A stretch of 64,000 nucleotides of DNA from Chloroflexota bacterium. Lineage in GTDB: Bacteria > Chloroflexota > Anaerolineae > CG2-30-64-16. Where the stretch lies: contig JAPLHB010000102.1 of the NCBI GenBank assembly GCA_026389845.1, positions 1-64,000 of the forward strand, in the 5' to 3' direction. A program made the position numbers and the translations under genes. Shown piece by piece: positions 8,332-17,343 of this stretch (its first letter is position 1; each line of letters opens with the position of its first letter). The notes under the pieces are model-generated. The model saw only the letters and a program-made list of their open reading frames with translations. It made no database searches and was not told the origin of the DNA.

Positions 8332-10122
8332 TTCCAACATCACCCGAAGCAGCTCATCCTCCGCCTCATTGGTCCACTCGCGGCCGTCCTTCAACTTGGC
8401 GTAGACCGTCGGCAGGACCTCCTTGAGATCGGGCAGGGCCGTGAGGGGCAGAGGCTTGATGTGCGGGTAGATGACGATCTTGCCTGGGTAGATCTGATCC
8501 TTGACCGCCTTCAGCCCGTCGGCCGCGGCGTCCAACGAGCCGATGGCTGCGACCGAGCGGTTGGGCGACAGCGTGCCCGTCTCGGCCTGGAAGAGCATAA
8601 AGCGCAGGTCGTCAATGCTCGACGCCGAATGGCCGATGACGCGCGTCTGCCTGAGGTAGGCGTCGCCGAGATCGAGCGGAGCAATGGTGCCGCGGGCCAC
8701 GCCCGCAAAGACATTCATCACCCCAGCCTCGGTCAGCCAGGTCGCGCCATCCGCGATGAGTGCCGGCACCGGCGCCAAGACGACCACGTCATCGAAGCCA
8801 CCTCCCTCCCCCTGCCGCAGCGGGGGGAGGCTGGGAGGGGGGCGGAAGCGGATCATGCCGGCTTCGTAGACCGCCTTGTTCATGGGGTTCAGGCAGATAA
8901 ACTCGATCCCCTTGGCCGCGGCCTCGGCCGCGTACGACTCGACCAGGTCGTTGAGACGCAGATCGCTCACGTCGGTGCAGACGATGGTCGCGGGACAGTC
9001 GGCCACCTGGATGGCGCGCTGGACGTGCATCCGGCCCATTGGCCCGGCCGCGCCGATGAACCACGCCCGGCCACCCGGCTTGAGGGCCGAGCGCACCGGC
9101 AGGGCGCAATATGCGGCCGCGATGTCCGGGCCGCGCCCGCCGACGTAGACCCAGCGGTTGTAGTGCACGCGGCCCACGTCCACGTTCACCTTGCGCGGCA
9201 TCGGCCGATCGGCGATGATCGCGAAGACGCCGAAGTCGGCCAGGTGCGGGCTGGCGGCCTCGACCAGGTCGGGGTCAGCGCCGAGCAGGATGATGTCATC
9301 CACGGGCACGGAGACCTCCGAGGTCTGCGAGACCTCGGAGGTCTGGATTCCCAGCGCGGTCGCGCGCGTCCGAAGCCACCCGCCAAAGGCCGGCGGCACG
9401 TTGGTCAGCAGCAGGCGCGCCGGGTGACCGCGCTCGTCGAAACCGGCGGAGAGGGTGTACCCCTGCCCCCCCTCCCCCCCCGACGTCGGGGGGAGTGCCG
9501 GCCCCCCAGCATTGGGGGGTAGGGGGGCGCCAATCACCCACGTCGTCCCGCCCGGCTTGAGACCCGTGCGATAGGTCAACCCGTAGGCCGCGGTGACGCA
9601 GGCCCACGGCTCGGTGAGCGCGCTCTCCGCATAGCCGGTGCCGGACTGCACGGGGATCAGGTAGTTGCCGTGGTCGCCGTTCAGCACGCGCTGATCAGCC
9701 ACGCCGTACTTCGACTGCCCACCCTGGATCATGTACCCATAGGCGTAATTGACGCCATCTTTGTAGATCTCGGCCTGGACGATGAAACGGTCGCCGATCT
9801 TGTACTGGTCGTGTAGGTGCTCGCCCACGCCCACGACCGTGATCGAGACCTCGTGGCCCAGCACCACCGGCTCTCGCTGGATGTCGCGGAAGATGCGCGG
9901 GTGATTCTGGCCCAGGTTGATCACCTTGATGTCAGAAAAGCACAGCCCGCACGCATCGTGGCGAACGAGCAACTCGTCGGGACCATAAGCGGGTATCGGC
10001 GCTGCGATGGGCCGGCCATCCACGCCCAGGTTGTCGAATCCCGCGCCATAGAGCGGCCACAGGCGATTCGGCCCGACCACTGGCGATTCGGCGCGTCGGT
10101 AGTTCTCCAATTTGTCTGACAT
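8329..10122 (-). CDS. Zn-dependent alcohol/sugar dehydrogenase-like protein (597 aa) carrying several repeat-encoded insertions
   Basis: HDACGLCFSDIKVINLGQNHPR, VVLGHEVSITVVGVG; repeat-derived segments PPPSLPPLRQGEGGG, QTSEVSQTSEVS, APLPPNAGGPALPPTSGGEGGQG. Confidence 0.75.
   Translation of the reverse strand: MSDKLENYRRAESPVVGPNRLWPLYGAGFDNLGVDGRPIAAPIPAYGPDELLVRHDACGLCFSDIKVINLGQNHPRIFRDIQREPVVLGHEVSITVVGVGEHLHDQYKIGDRFIVQAEIYKDGVNYAYGYMIQGGQSKYGVADQRVLNGDHGNYLIPVQSGTGYAESALTEPWACVTAAYGLTYRTGLKPGGTTWVIGAPLPPNAGGPALPPTSGGEGGQGYTLSAGFDERGHPARLLLTNVPPAFGGWLRTRATALGIQTSEVSQTSEVSVPVDDIILLGADPDLVEAASPHLADFGVFAIIADRPMPRKVNVDVGRVHYNRWVYVGGRGPDIAAAYCALPVRSALKPGGRAWFIGAAGPMGRMHVQRAIQVADCPATIVCTDVSDLRLNDLVESYAAEAAAKGIEFICLNPMNKAVYEAGMIRFRPPPSLPPLRQGEGGGFDDVVVLAPVPALIADGATWLTEAGVMNVFAGVARGTIAPLDLGDAYLRQTRVIGHSASSIDDLRFMLFQAETGTLSPNRSVAAIGSLDAAADGLKAVKDQIYPGKIVIYPHIKPLPLTALPDLKEVLPTVYAKLKDGREWTNEAEDELLRVMLE
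8799..8844. repeat. C/G-rich palindromic repeat in CDS (PPPSLPPLRQGEGGG)
   Basis: cctccctccccctgccgcagcggggggaggctgggaggggggcgg. Confidence 0.75.
9311..9345. repeat. Double GACCTCNGAGGTC palindrome in CDS (QTSEVSQTSEVS)
   Basis: gagacctccgaggtctgcgagacctcggaggtctg. Confidence 0.8.
9458..9532. repeat. C/G-tract palindromic repeat in CDS (APLPPNAGG...LPPTSGGEGGQG)
   Basis: Two nested inverted repeats with poly-C/poly-G arms; related copies at 27804-27871 and 53000-53068. Confidence 0.85.
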
Positions 10123-10140
10123 ATCTTGACTCCTGTTTTA

Positions 10141-10245
10141 TGGCTGGGGGATCAGGGGACTAGGGATTAGGGACTAGGAACCAAGTGACTGGGTGATCTC
10201 GCCAATCACCCAGTCCCCAGTCCCTAGCCCCTAGTCACCCAATCA
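10141..10245 (-). repeat. 7-bp-unit hairpin, 15 units from the TGA stop of the aldolase gene
   Basis: TGATTGG GTGACTA GGGGCTA GGGACTG GGGACTG ... AGTCCCT AATCCCT AGTCCCC TGATCCC. Confidence 0.9.
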
Positions 10246-11001
10246 CAGCTTCAACTGTTGCCGCCGATACAACTCATCCGGGCGGGTGTGGATGCGATCT
10301 ACGTCGGCCTGGGCCATGAAGCGCGGCCCGCCGGCAGCGATGGCGCCGAGCAGGATGCGGGCGGTCTTGACCATCATCAGCGTGATGTTTTCCACCTGCT
10401 GGGCGCTGCGACCCAGGGCAATCAACCCGTGGTTCTGCATCAGGATCACACGCGGGGGCTGGCCGTACTTGTCGGCGTAAACAGCAAGCTGCTGTTGGAT
10501 GGTGCGCGCCAGCGGCACACCGGGGTCCACGTAGGGAACCAACAGCGGCGCCGGGCCGCAGACGACGATCTCATCAGGGAAGAGCCGGCCCGCGAACGCG
10601 GCCTCAAACCCCACGGAGCAGGTCAACGAGTTGACCGCGACGGGGTGCGTGTGGCCGATGAAGTTCACGCCTTCCAGGTTGAGGCAGATGGCGTGCAGCA
10701 ACGTCTCCACCGAGGGATGCGCGGTCGCCGCCGGGTTCACCTTGGCGGCCGAGAGACCGGCTTTGACCTCGGCGTCACTCAGCGCGGGCCGATCGAGCAG
10801 ATCGTGCACCCGATCAAAGGCGACGCGGACAAAGCCCGTGGCCGTGATCGTACGCAGCTCGTAGCCGCTGGCCTTCACCCAGAAGGTCTCCGCGTCGGCG
10901 CGGGTCGAGGTGTTACCCTCACCCAGGATAGCGCAGTCCATGACCGGATCGCCCAGGCGATTGGAAAGGGCAACGAGTTGGTTGATGATTTCGTCGGACA
11001 T
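10243..11001 (-). CDS. Class II aldolase/adducin family protein
   Basis: LGEGNTSTRADAETFWVKASG, GHTHPVAVNSL, NHGLIALG; MSDEIINQL start preferred, since the upstream extension is repeat sequence. Confidence 0.88.
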   Translation of the reverse strand: MSDEIINQLVALSNRLGDPVMDCAILGEGNTSTRADAETFWVKASGYELRTITATGFVRVAFDRVHDLLDRPALSDAEVKAGLSAAKVNPAATAHPSVETLLHAICLNLEGVNFIGHTHPVAVNSLTCSVGFEAAFAGRLFPDEIVVCGPAPLLVPYVDPGVPLARTIQQQLAVYADKYGQPPRVILMQNHGLIALGRSAQQVENITLMMVKTARILLGAIAAGGPRFMAQADVDRIHTRPDELYRRQQLKL

Positions 11002-11024
11002 AGGTTCTCCCTTGCAGGTTGCTG

Positions 11025-11182
11025 TCACTCTGAGCGGGTTAACAGCGAGCAGTTCGCCGCGGCATGACACCAGCGAAGAGTCTTCGTGTGCAACAAAAAC
11101 TTGTCCTGAGCGCAGCGAACGGATGCTTCGCTGGAATCACGCCACAACGTGTCACACGGGACCAACCCGCTCAGCATGACAG
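11025..11182. repeat. Long imperfect inverted repeat of the CTGAGCGGGTT / AACCCGCTCAG family
   Basis: Arms CACTCTGAGCGGGTTAA and ACCAACCCGCTCAGCATGACA; internal CAGCGAAGA / TTCGCTGGA; shared with 16160, 32788 and 49903. Confidence 0.85.
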
Positions 11183-11197
11183 CGCGGCGGCATTACG

Positions 11198-12022
11198 TCA
11201 GAACAGGCACTGTTGCACGTTGAACGCGGCGCAGATGGCGCGCATCTCGTCGCGGGTCAGCCCCTCAGCGCGTTCGCCGTTCGCCAGGTTCATGTATTCG
11301 TAGCGGCCGGCCGCCTCGGCGTACTCGACCCGGTCGGCAGCGCGCTTGACGGACTGATCGGAGCGGGCCATCAGACCATGCTTCGACCAGATCACGACGC
11401 GATAGGTGCGCAGCGCGGCGACGGTCGCGGCCATCAACTCCGGCGAGCCGGGCAACAGGAACGGCAGAATCCCCACCCCCTCCGGCAGGTTGATGATGGT
11501 CTCCGGCTGCCAGCGCAACAGGTGTTGGTTCAGATACTGCACGTCGCGATAGCGCGCCACGTGGCTGAGGTAGGTCAGATGCGGCGGCTGAGCGTGGATG
11601 ATGGCATGGAAATTGGTGCCGGTGAGCCGGACCTGGTCGCGATGGACGGCCAGGTGCGAGTTGAACTCGCTGGTGAGCCGGGCAAACAGACGGCGGGGCG
11701 AGGTGTACAGGCGACCGGTTTCGCCGCCCTCGTCCACGACGACCGCGCCCAGGTTCGCCGCCGGATCCTGAATGATCTCGCGGAGGCGGCGGCCCGAGCC
11801 GGTGACCAGGAATGTGCGGCCGGCCAACTCGGGCGCAGCCTCCGGCAGTTGGAGCGTCTCGACCACGGGGAAGGCCCGGCGGGGATCCACCGGCCAGCCG
11901 ATGTAGATGGAAATGTTGCCCGCGGCTCCCTCAGTCGCATCAATCTCCGACAACCGGTGCCCCGCCTCGCCGATGAGCGTCATCAATTCGCCAAGCTCAG
12001 GATAAGGTGTTTCGATTGCCAT
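11198..12022 (-). CDS. Class II aldolase (rhamnulose-1-phosphate aldolase-like)
   Basis: ATEGAAGNISIYI, NFHAIIHAQPPHLTYLSH, SKHGLMAR. Confidence 0.82.
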   Translation of the reverse strand: MAIETPYPELGELMTLIGEAGHRLSEIDATEGAAGNISIYIGWPVDPRRAFPVVETLQLPEAAPELAGRTFLVTGSGRRLREIIQDPAANLGAVVVDEGGETGRLYTSPRRLFARLTSEFNSHLAVHRDQVRLTGTNFHAIIHAQPPHLTYLSHVARYRDVQYLNQHLLRWQPETIINLPEGVGILPFLLPGSPELMAATVAALRTYRVVIWSKHGLMARSDQSVKRAADRVEYAEAAGRYEYMNLANGERAEGLTRDEMRAICAAFNVQQCLF

Positions 12023-12056
12023 GGGATTACTCCTTTAACACGGATCGGAGAGTTTG

Positions 12057-14003
12057 TCAAGCCTTGAACCGCGCGTCCAGCCTGGGCAGGTCAACATGGC
12101 TGACCGCCAGGCGCACCGCGCTGTTGAGCGACGGATCGCCGGAGAGGCGGAGCGACGGCTCCAGGCCCAGCGCAGGGATCAGCACGATGCTGTTGCGCTC
12201 GCGATGCTCCACCACGATGCCCTCCCCCTGCCATTTGGGGTGCTGAAGCAGGTAGACCAGCGTCCAGTGCTGATCGGAGAAACGTTCGGCCTGGCGGAGG
12301 CTGCCGATGACCGCCTCGGTCGCGCCGACGCGCTCCAGGATTTGCTCCGCGTTCAGCACCGGCTCGCCGCGCAGATAGGCGCGGAGTTGCTGGTGCGCCA
12401 CCAGATCGAGGTAGCGACGCATGGGACTGGTGGACTGGGTGTAGGCGTCCAGCCCCAGGCCACTGTGGGGGGACGGCGTGCTGCGATACTGACTCCGCTT
12501 GAGCGTCCGGCGGAAGGCGTAGGCCGCGGCCAGACTGGAGCCATCGGGCCGCTCGTCGGAATCGGAAGGGTCTTGCGTAGAGAACGGCATCGGGATGTCG
12601 CGCTCGATAGCATAGCGCGCCGTCGCCTCGCCGGCCAGGATCATGGCGTTTTCCACCAGCACTCGGCTCAGCAGCGGGGGCACGCGGATGATGGAGACAC
12701 ACCTCACCTCCGCCCCCTGCGCTGAGGATGGTTGCTCGTTCTGCTGGACTAGAGGCTTCAGCCGGTTTCTCGCATCGTCCACCTGACCGGCTAAAGCCTC
12801 GAATCCAGTCGGCCCACTTCTCAAGGGAGGGTCCACCCTCACATCCACCTCCGGCAACTCAAGGGTGAACGCCCCGGCCGCTTCGCGCCTGTCTCGGCAG
12901 GTCAGCGCCAGGCGGTAGAGCGATGCGAACGGCTCCTCATTCAGCCGGGCGGCCGCGGCCTCGTAGGTCAGCCGGGTCACGCGCACCCAACTCGGCGCGA
13001 TCTCGATACCGGCGATCTCGCCTGCGTCGGTTACGTCAATGCCGAAAGAAAGGGCCGGTGAGATTTCGGACAGTCCCAAGGCCAGCAGCGGCGTCGCCGC
13101 GGGCGGGAGCATATTGATCGTGCCTTCGGGCAGGTAGAGGCTGGCCCCGCGGGCGCGCGCTTCCAGGTCAATCGGGCTGTCCGGCGGCACGATGGTTGCG
13201 GGGTCGGCGACGTGAACCCAGAGGCGACCGCCGTCCAGGCTGACCGCATCGTCCGGCGTCTCGGTGGCGGCGTCGTCAATCGCAAAGGCGGGCAGGTGCG
13301 TCAGGTCGCGCCGCGGCTCATCGGGCAGGGGCGGCAGCGGCAAATCCGGCTGGCTGGTCGTCACGCCGAGCCGCGTGGGATAGGGGTTGACGTCCGGCGT
13401 CCAGACACCCAGATCGAGCAAGGTCTGGTGGGCCACCTCCGACGCCTCCTCGCGGCCCAGCTCGCGCAGGACGCGGCTCCGCGCCGTGCGCCCCAACGCC
13501 AGCGCCTCGACATCCCGCACGTACCGCTCATCCTCCGTCACCACGCGGCCTGCGCGGACGCGGGCCAGGAAAGCGCTCCACGCCTGCTTCTCGGCGACGT
13601 CGGCGGCACGGGCGGCCTGCGTGTGCGCGACCTCCTCTGGCGTGGCCGCGATGATCTCGTCTGGCCCCGCGCCGCGGAAATAGAGGCCATCCGCGACGAG
13701 CTGCCAGGCGGCCCAGGCCGTCGGCGGGGTGAACGCGGCGTAGATCAGCTCGGCCAGCTCCGGCAGGGTCGTGGTAGCGCCAGCCAGCATCTCCCACGCG
13801 GTCGCGATGTCGCCGGATTGGGGGCGCAGCTCGGCCAGGCTCTTAAGTGGGCCAGGATGGAGCAAGATCACGTCCTTGGGCCGCACCTTCTGGGTTTCGC
13901 CGCCTTCCAAATCAAGCTCCAGCTTGTCGGCAGCGACCTTCACCCGCGCGGGGTGGCCGCGATAGAGGACGAGAGCGTTGACGGGAGGGAGTCGTTCGGT
14001 CAT
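12057..14003 (-). CDS. RNase II/R (RNB-domain) family exoribonuclease
   Basis: AFAIDDAATETPDDAVSLDGGRLWVHVADP; TSPMRRYLDLVAHQQL. Confidence 0.9.
   Translation of the reverse strand: MTERLPPVNALVLYRGHPARVKVAADKLELDLEGGETQKVRPKDVILLHPGPLKSLAELRPQSGDIATAWEMLAGATTTLPELAELIYAAFTPPTAWAAWQLVADGLYFRGAGPDEIIAATPEEVAHTQAARAADVAEKQAWSAFLARVRAGRVVTEDERYVRDVEALALGRTARSRVLRELGREEASEVAHQTLLDLGVWTPDVNPYPTRLGVTTSQPDLPLPPLPDEPRRDLTHLPAFAIDDAATETPDDAVSLDGGRLWVHVADPATIVPPDSPIDLEARARGASLYLPEGTINMLPPAATPLLALGLSEISPALSFGIDVTDAGEIAGIEIAPSWVRVTRLTYEAAAARLNEEPFASLYRLALTCRDRREAAGAFTLELPEVDVRVDPPLRSGPTGFEALAGQVDDARNRLKPLVQQNEQPSSAQGAEVRCVSIIRVPPLLSRVLVENAMILAGEATARYAIERDIPMPFSTQDPSDSDERPDGSSLAAAYAFRRTLKRSQYRSTPSPHSGLGLDAYTQSTSPMRRYLDLVAHQQLRAYLRGEPVLNAEQILERVGATEAVIGSLRQAERFSDQHWTLVYLLQHPKWQGEGIVVEHRERNSIVLIPALGLEPSLRLSGDPSLNSAVRLAVSHVDLPRLDARFKA
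12744..12808. repeat. Palindromic repeat in CDS (CTGGACTAGAGGCTTCAGCCGG ... CCGGCTAAAGCCTCGAATCCAG)
   Basis: About 22-bp imperfect arms inside the RNB gene, encoding STGFEALAGQVDDARNRLKPLVQQ. Confidence 0.8.
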
Positions 14004-14767
14004 CAGCGTATGTGCCCGTAGTAGACGCGCGTGTCGTACTCGAAGACGACCGTGCCGCCGACCTGGTGCGCGTCGAAAATGCTGCGCAGGTCGGCCAACA
14101 TCGGCTCGTAGCTGGGATGGCCCGGCTCCGGCGCATAGGACGCGGAGAGGAGCCGGCCTCGTAGCCCCGCGAAGTCGAAACGCTGCTGGTTATCGAATCG
14201 CGCCTGCCGGTACTCGCCGCCGAAAAAGGCCGCAAGGTCGGCGGGGCCGACGTTGTCGTAATTGACCGCGGCGTAATCGGAACCATACGCGGCGATCAGC
14301 CGCTCATAGGCCTCTGCCAACGGTGAAGTGGTCCACCGCCGCTCATTCCAGATCAGCGCGGCCCAGCCGCCTGGCCCGATGCGGGCAAACTCGACCCGCG
14401 CCTTGACCCGGTCGAACCAATGGAAGGCCTGGGCCGCGGTCACGAGGTCGGCGCAGGCGTCGGGCAGGGTCGTCGCTTCCGCGGCGCCGTCCACGCTGGC
14501 GAAGTTCGGGTACGCGGCCAGCAACCGCTCACCGGCCTCGCGCATCTCACGGTTCGGCTCGACGCCATAGACGTGGTTGCCGTGCTCCAGGAAAAGCCGA
14601 GTCAGCAGCCCGGTACCGGAGCCGATGTCGGCCACTACGGCTGCCGGAGTCAGGCCGCACTCAGCGCGGAGCAGGTCGAGCACGACCGGCGGATAGCCCG
14701 GGCGATACTTGACGTAGTTCTCGACGCGCGTCGAGAAGCGTTCGGTCGGCCTGAGTGTGGCAGGCAT
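14003..14767 (-). CDS. Class I SAM-dependent methyltransferase
   Basis: VVADIGSGTGLLTRLFLEHG, AQAFHWFD. Confidence 0.88.
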   Translation of the reverse strand: MPATLRPTERFSTRVENYVKYRPGYPPVVLDLLRAECGLTPAAVVADIGSGTGLLTRLFLEHGNHVYGVEPNREMREAGERLLAAYPNFASVDGAAEATTLPDACADLVTAAQAFHWFDRVKARVEFARIGPGGWAALIWNERRWTTSPLAEAYERLIAAYGSDYAAVNYDNVGPADLAAFFGGEYRQARFDNQQRFDFAGLRGRLLSASYAPEPGHPSYEPMLADLRSIFDAHQVGGTVVFEYDTRVYYGHIR

Positions 14768-14827
14768 AGAATCCGTGCAATCCGTGTGCATCCGTGTCCT
14801 GCAATTTGGTTGCGGCAGAAGGCCGCG

Positions 14828-16111
14828 CTACGCCATCTCGCGCACCTTCGGAAAACGCACAGCGATGAAGAGGCCATAAGCCAGCGAGATCGCCGCGCCG
14901 AGGCCGACTGCCAGTGACGCGCCGAAACGATCAGCCATCAGCCCGGCCTGTAACCCGCCCAGGCGCATCGCTGATTGGAAGCTCAGCGTGTACAAGCTCA
15001 TCACCCGGCCGCGCACTGCGTCGGGGGTGATGAGCTGGAGCAGCGTGTTCGCGAGCGAATTCTGCCAGACGAAGCTGATGCCCACCAGGACGAGCACTGC
15101 CGAAGAGAGCAGGAACGACCTCGATGCGGCAAAGGCCAGCAACAGGAACGGAAACGCCAGGTTGCCGGCGGTCAGCCATCGCCCCCGCCGAGCGCCATCC
15201 GGCAGCGAGGCGACCAACAGCGCGCCCGTCACTGCGCCGATGCCCACCATGGTCAACAAGATGCCGAGCGGCAGCGCCTGGGGCGACTGGCAGTGCATCA
15301 GCGGTTGCGCGCCGCCGCACAGGAAGGTCACGACGGGCTGCGCGCTCTCCCCCAGCACCCGGTCGGCGAAGACAGGCATCAGTGTGCTGTAGGGCATGGA
15401 GAGGAACGCACTGACCGCGACCAGGCTCATCAGCACCAGGATGGCCTGCTGCCCGGCGACGAAGCGCGCGCCCTCGGCCATGTGGCCGGTCAGGCTACTG
15501 GTTCGTCGCGCACCGTCAGGCTTCGGCAGATTGCGCATCAGCAGCAGGCTGAGGATGACGGCCACAAAGCTGAGGCCGTTGAGTGCAAAGGCCATCCCTT
15601 CGCCGGTGGTTGCTACGGCCAAACCCGCCAGCGCCGGGCCGAGTGCCCGCGCGCCGTTGAAGATGGCCGAGTTCAGCGCGATGGCGTTGGTCAGGTCTTC
15701 CTTGCCCTCCACCATCTCGACGGTGAATGCCTGGCGGGTCGGCATATCTACCGCCTGCGCCGCGGCCAGCAGCAGCGCCAGGACGTAGACGTGCCAAACT
15801 TGCACCGTGGCCGTCAAGGTGAGCGCGGCCAACAGGAACGCCTGGATCATCATGATGATCTGGGTGATCAGGATGACCCGCTGCTTCGGCAGGCGATCGG
15901 CAATGGAGCCGCCCCAGAGCGCCAGCGGCAAGAGCGGGATCAGCCCGATGAAGCTGACCGTGCCCAGCGCGGCCGCTGAGCCGGTGAGCCGGTAGACGAG
16001 CACCTGTTGCGCCATCGTCTGCATCCAGGTGCCGATGAGCGAGAAGCCCTGGCCGAAAAACCAGAGGCGATAGTTGCGATGGCGCAACGAGCGAAAGGTG
16101 TTGGACGGCAT
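14828..16111 (-). CDS. MFS transporter
   Basis: 427 aa, about 12 TM, FRSLRHRNYRLWFFGQGFSLIGTWMQ. Confidence 0.9.
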   Translation of the reverse strand: MPSNTFRSLRHRNYRLWFFGQGFSLIGTWMQTMAQQVLVYRLTGSAAALGTVSFIGLIPLLPLALWGGSIADRLPKQRVILITQIIMMIQAFLLAALTLTATVQVWHVYVLALLLAAAQAVDMPTRQAFTVEMVEGKEDLTNAIALNSAIFNGARALGPALAGLAVATTGEGMAFALNGLSFVAVILSLLLMRNLPKPDGARRTSSLTGHMAEGARFVAGQQAILVLMSLVAVSAFLSMPYSTLMPVFADRVLGESAQPVVTFLCGGAQPLMHCQSPQALPLGILLTMVGIGAVTGALLVASLPDGARRGRWLTAGNLAFPFLLLAFAASRSFLLSSAVLVLVGISFVWQNSLANTLLQLITPDAVRGRVMSLYTLSFQSAMRLGGLQAGLMADRFGASLAVGLGAAISLAYGLFIAVRFPKVREMA

Positions 16112-16159
16112 TATTCTATACTGCCCACGGGCATAAACTGCGTTTTTCGCAGTACTGCA

Positions 16160-16351
16160 ACATTGGCTGTGTCACCCCTTCGCTGCTCTCAGGGCAAGCT
16201 CTGAGCGGGTTGGTCCCGTGAAGTGCGTTGCGGCGAAAATCCAGCGAAGGGTCTCGTGCGAGATGAGAACCCGTCCTGAATGCAGTGAAGGATTCTTCGC
16301 TGGATGCTCGCCGTCGCGAAAAGTCAGGGGCCAACCCGCTCAGAATGACAG
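16160..16351. repeat. CTGAGCGGGTT-family long inverted repeat
   Basis: CTGAGCGGGTTGGTCCCGTGAAGTGCGTTGCGGCGA ... CCAACCCGCTCAGAATGACA. Confidence 0.85.
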
Positions 16352-16365
16352 ATGCCAGCCATTCT

Positions 16366-17259
16366 TCACGCCAGCGCTGCCGGGCGCAGCGCGCGGACGA
16401 CCTCCAGCGACGCGAGCGCCTCGGGCACGCCAAGCTCGAAAATGAGCGGCCCGGCGAAGCCCGCAGCCGAGAGCCGGTCGAGCAGGCGCCCCACGTCCAG
16501 ATCGCCCGTACCCAGCGGGCTGTGATCTTTGCCGTAGCCGAGCTTTCCGTCGCGGCCGAACCAGGGGGCATCGTGCAGGTGGATTTCGGCCAGCCGCGGC
16601 AACATCCGCTCCAACGTCGCGAACAACTCGATCTCGCCTGCAAAGCCAGCCAGCACGTGCCCGGTGTCCAGGCAGAGCGAAAGGTCGAACTGCTCGGCCA
16701 GCGCCAGCGTCAGATCGAACGGAAACTCGATGGTCTCGATCGCCAGTCGCCGGCTCGGCAGACCCGTCTCGGCCAGGATAGCCCGAATGCTCTCGGCTGC
16801 CTGTGCCTGGAAGAGCTGCATCAGCAGCCCACGTGCGGATTCGGGCAGGCGCATCCGGTAGAACTCGGCAGCCAGATTACCGGTGGCATGCAGCACGTAG
16901 ACCTCCGGTACCAGCGGTCGCGTGGCCCGGATCACCTGCGTCACCGCCTCCACCGACCCGCGACGGACCGGCTGAAGCGGCGTGGAGGGTTCCACCGACC
17001 AGAGCGGCAGATGCACGGTGAAGGTCAGCCCCAACTCGGCCTTCAAGCCGGCCAGACGTTCCATCGTCGCGGGCGTGTAGGCGCCAGGGAAAAAGAGTGT
17101 CAGGTCGCCGCCCAACTCGATCGTTTGGAAGCCCGCCTCAGCCAGCGGACGCACCAGGCCGACGTGATCGAAGCCCGCGAGATAAGCCATCGCGTTCTGC
17201 GACGCAACACCCGACGGAACGAGCGCGTTCATCTGCATTGCCATGATGCCGAAACGCAT
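16366..17259 (-). CDS. Sugar phosphate isomerase/epimerase (xylose isomerase-like TIM barrel)
   Basis: GDLTLFFPGAY, CLDTGHVLAG, EIHLHDAPW, GTGDLDVGRLLDRL. Confidence 0.85.
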   Translation of the reverse strand: MRFGIMAMQMNALVPSGVASQNAMAYLAGFDHVGLVRPLAEAGFQTIELGGDLTLFFPGAYTPATMERLAGLKAELGLTFTVHLPLWSVEPSTPLQPVRRGSVEAVTQVIRATRPLVPEVYVLHATGNLAAEFYRMRLPESARGLLMQLFQAQAAESIRAILAETGLPSRRLAIETIEFPFDLTLALAEQFDLSLCLDTGHVLAGFAGEIELFATLERMLPRLAEIHLHDAPWFGRDGKLGYGKDHSPLGTGDLDVGRLLDRLSAAGFAGPLIFELGVPEALASLEVVRALRPAALA

Positions 17260-17343
17260 GAGCGCCTCCTGGGAGAGATTCAAGATGGGGTATTGTAGCA
17301 CGATGGGCGGGAAGGGGGAAGTTTCAGAGATAGTCTCCGGGCG

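Noticed and set aside
6882-8426. 514-aa plus-strand ORF
   Set aside because: Antisense to the FGGY kinase and SDR genes and runs into repeat sequence (HAPRTTHHAPRTTHH).
10999-11070. Upstream start for the class II aldolase (MSCRGELLAVNPLRVT...)
   Set aside because: The extension is translated repeat sequence; MSDEIINQL at 11001 is preceded by a plausible ribosome-binding site.
11025-11182. IS element
   Set aside because: No transposase ORF inside any copy; treated as a non-autonomous repeat.
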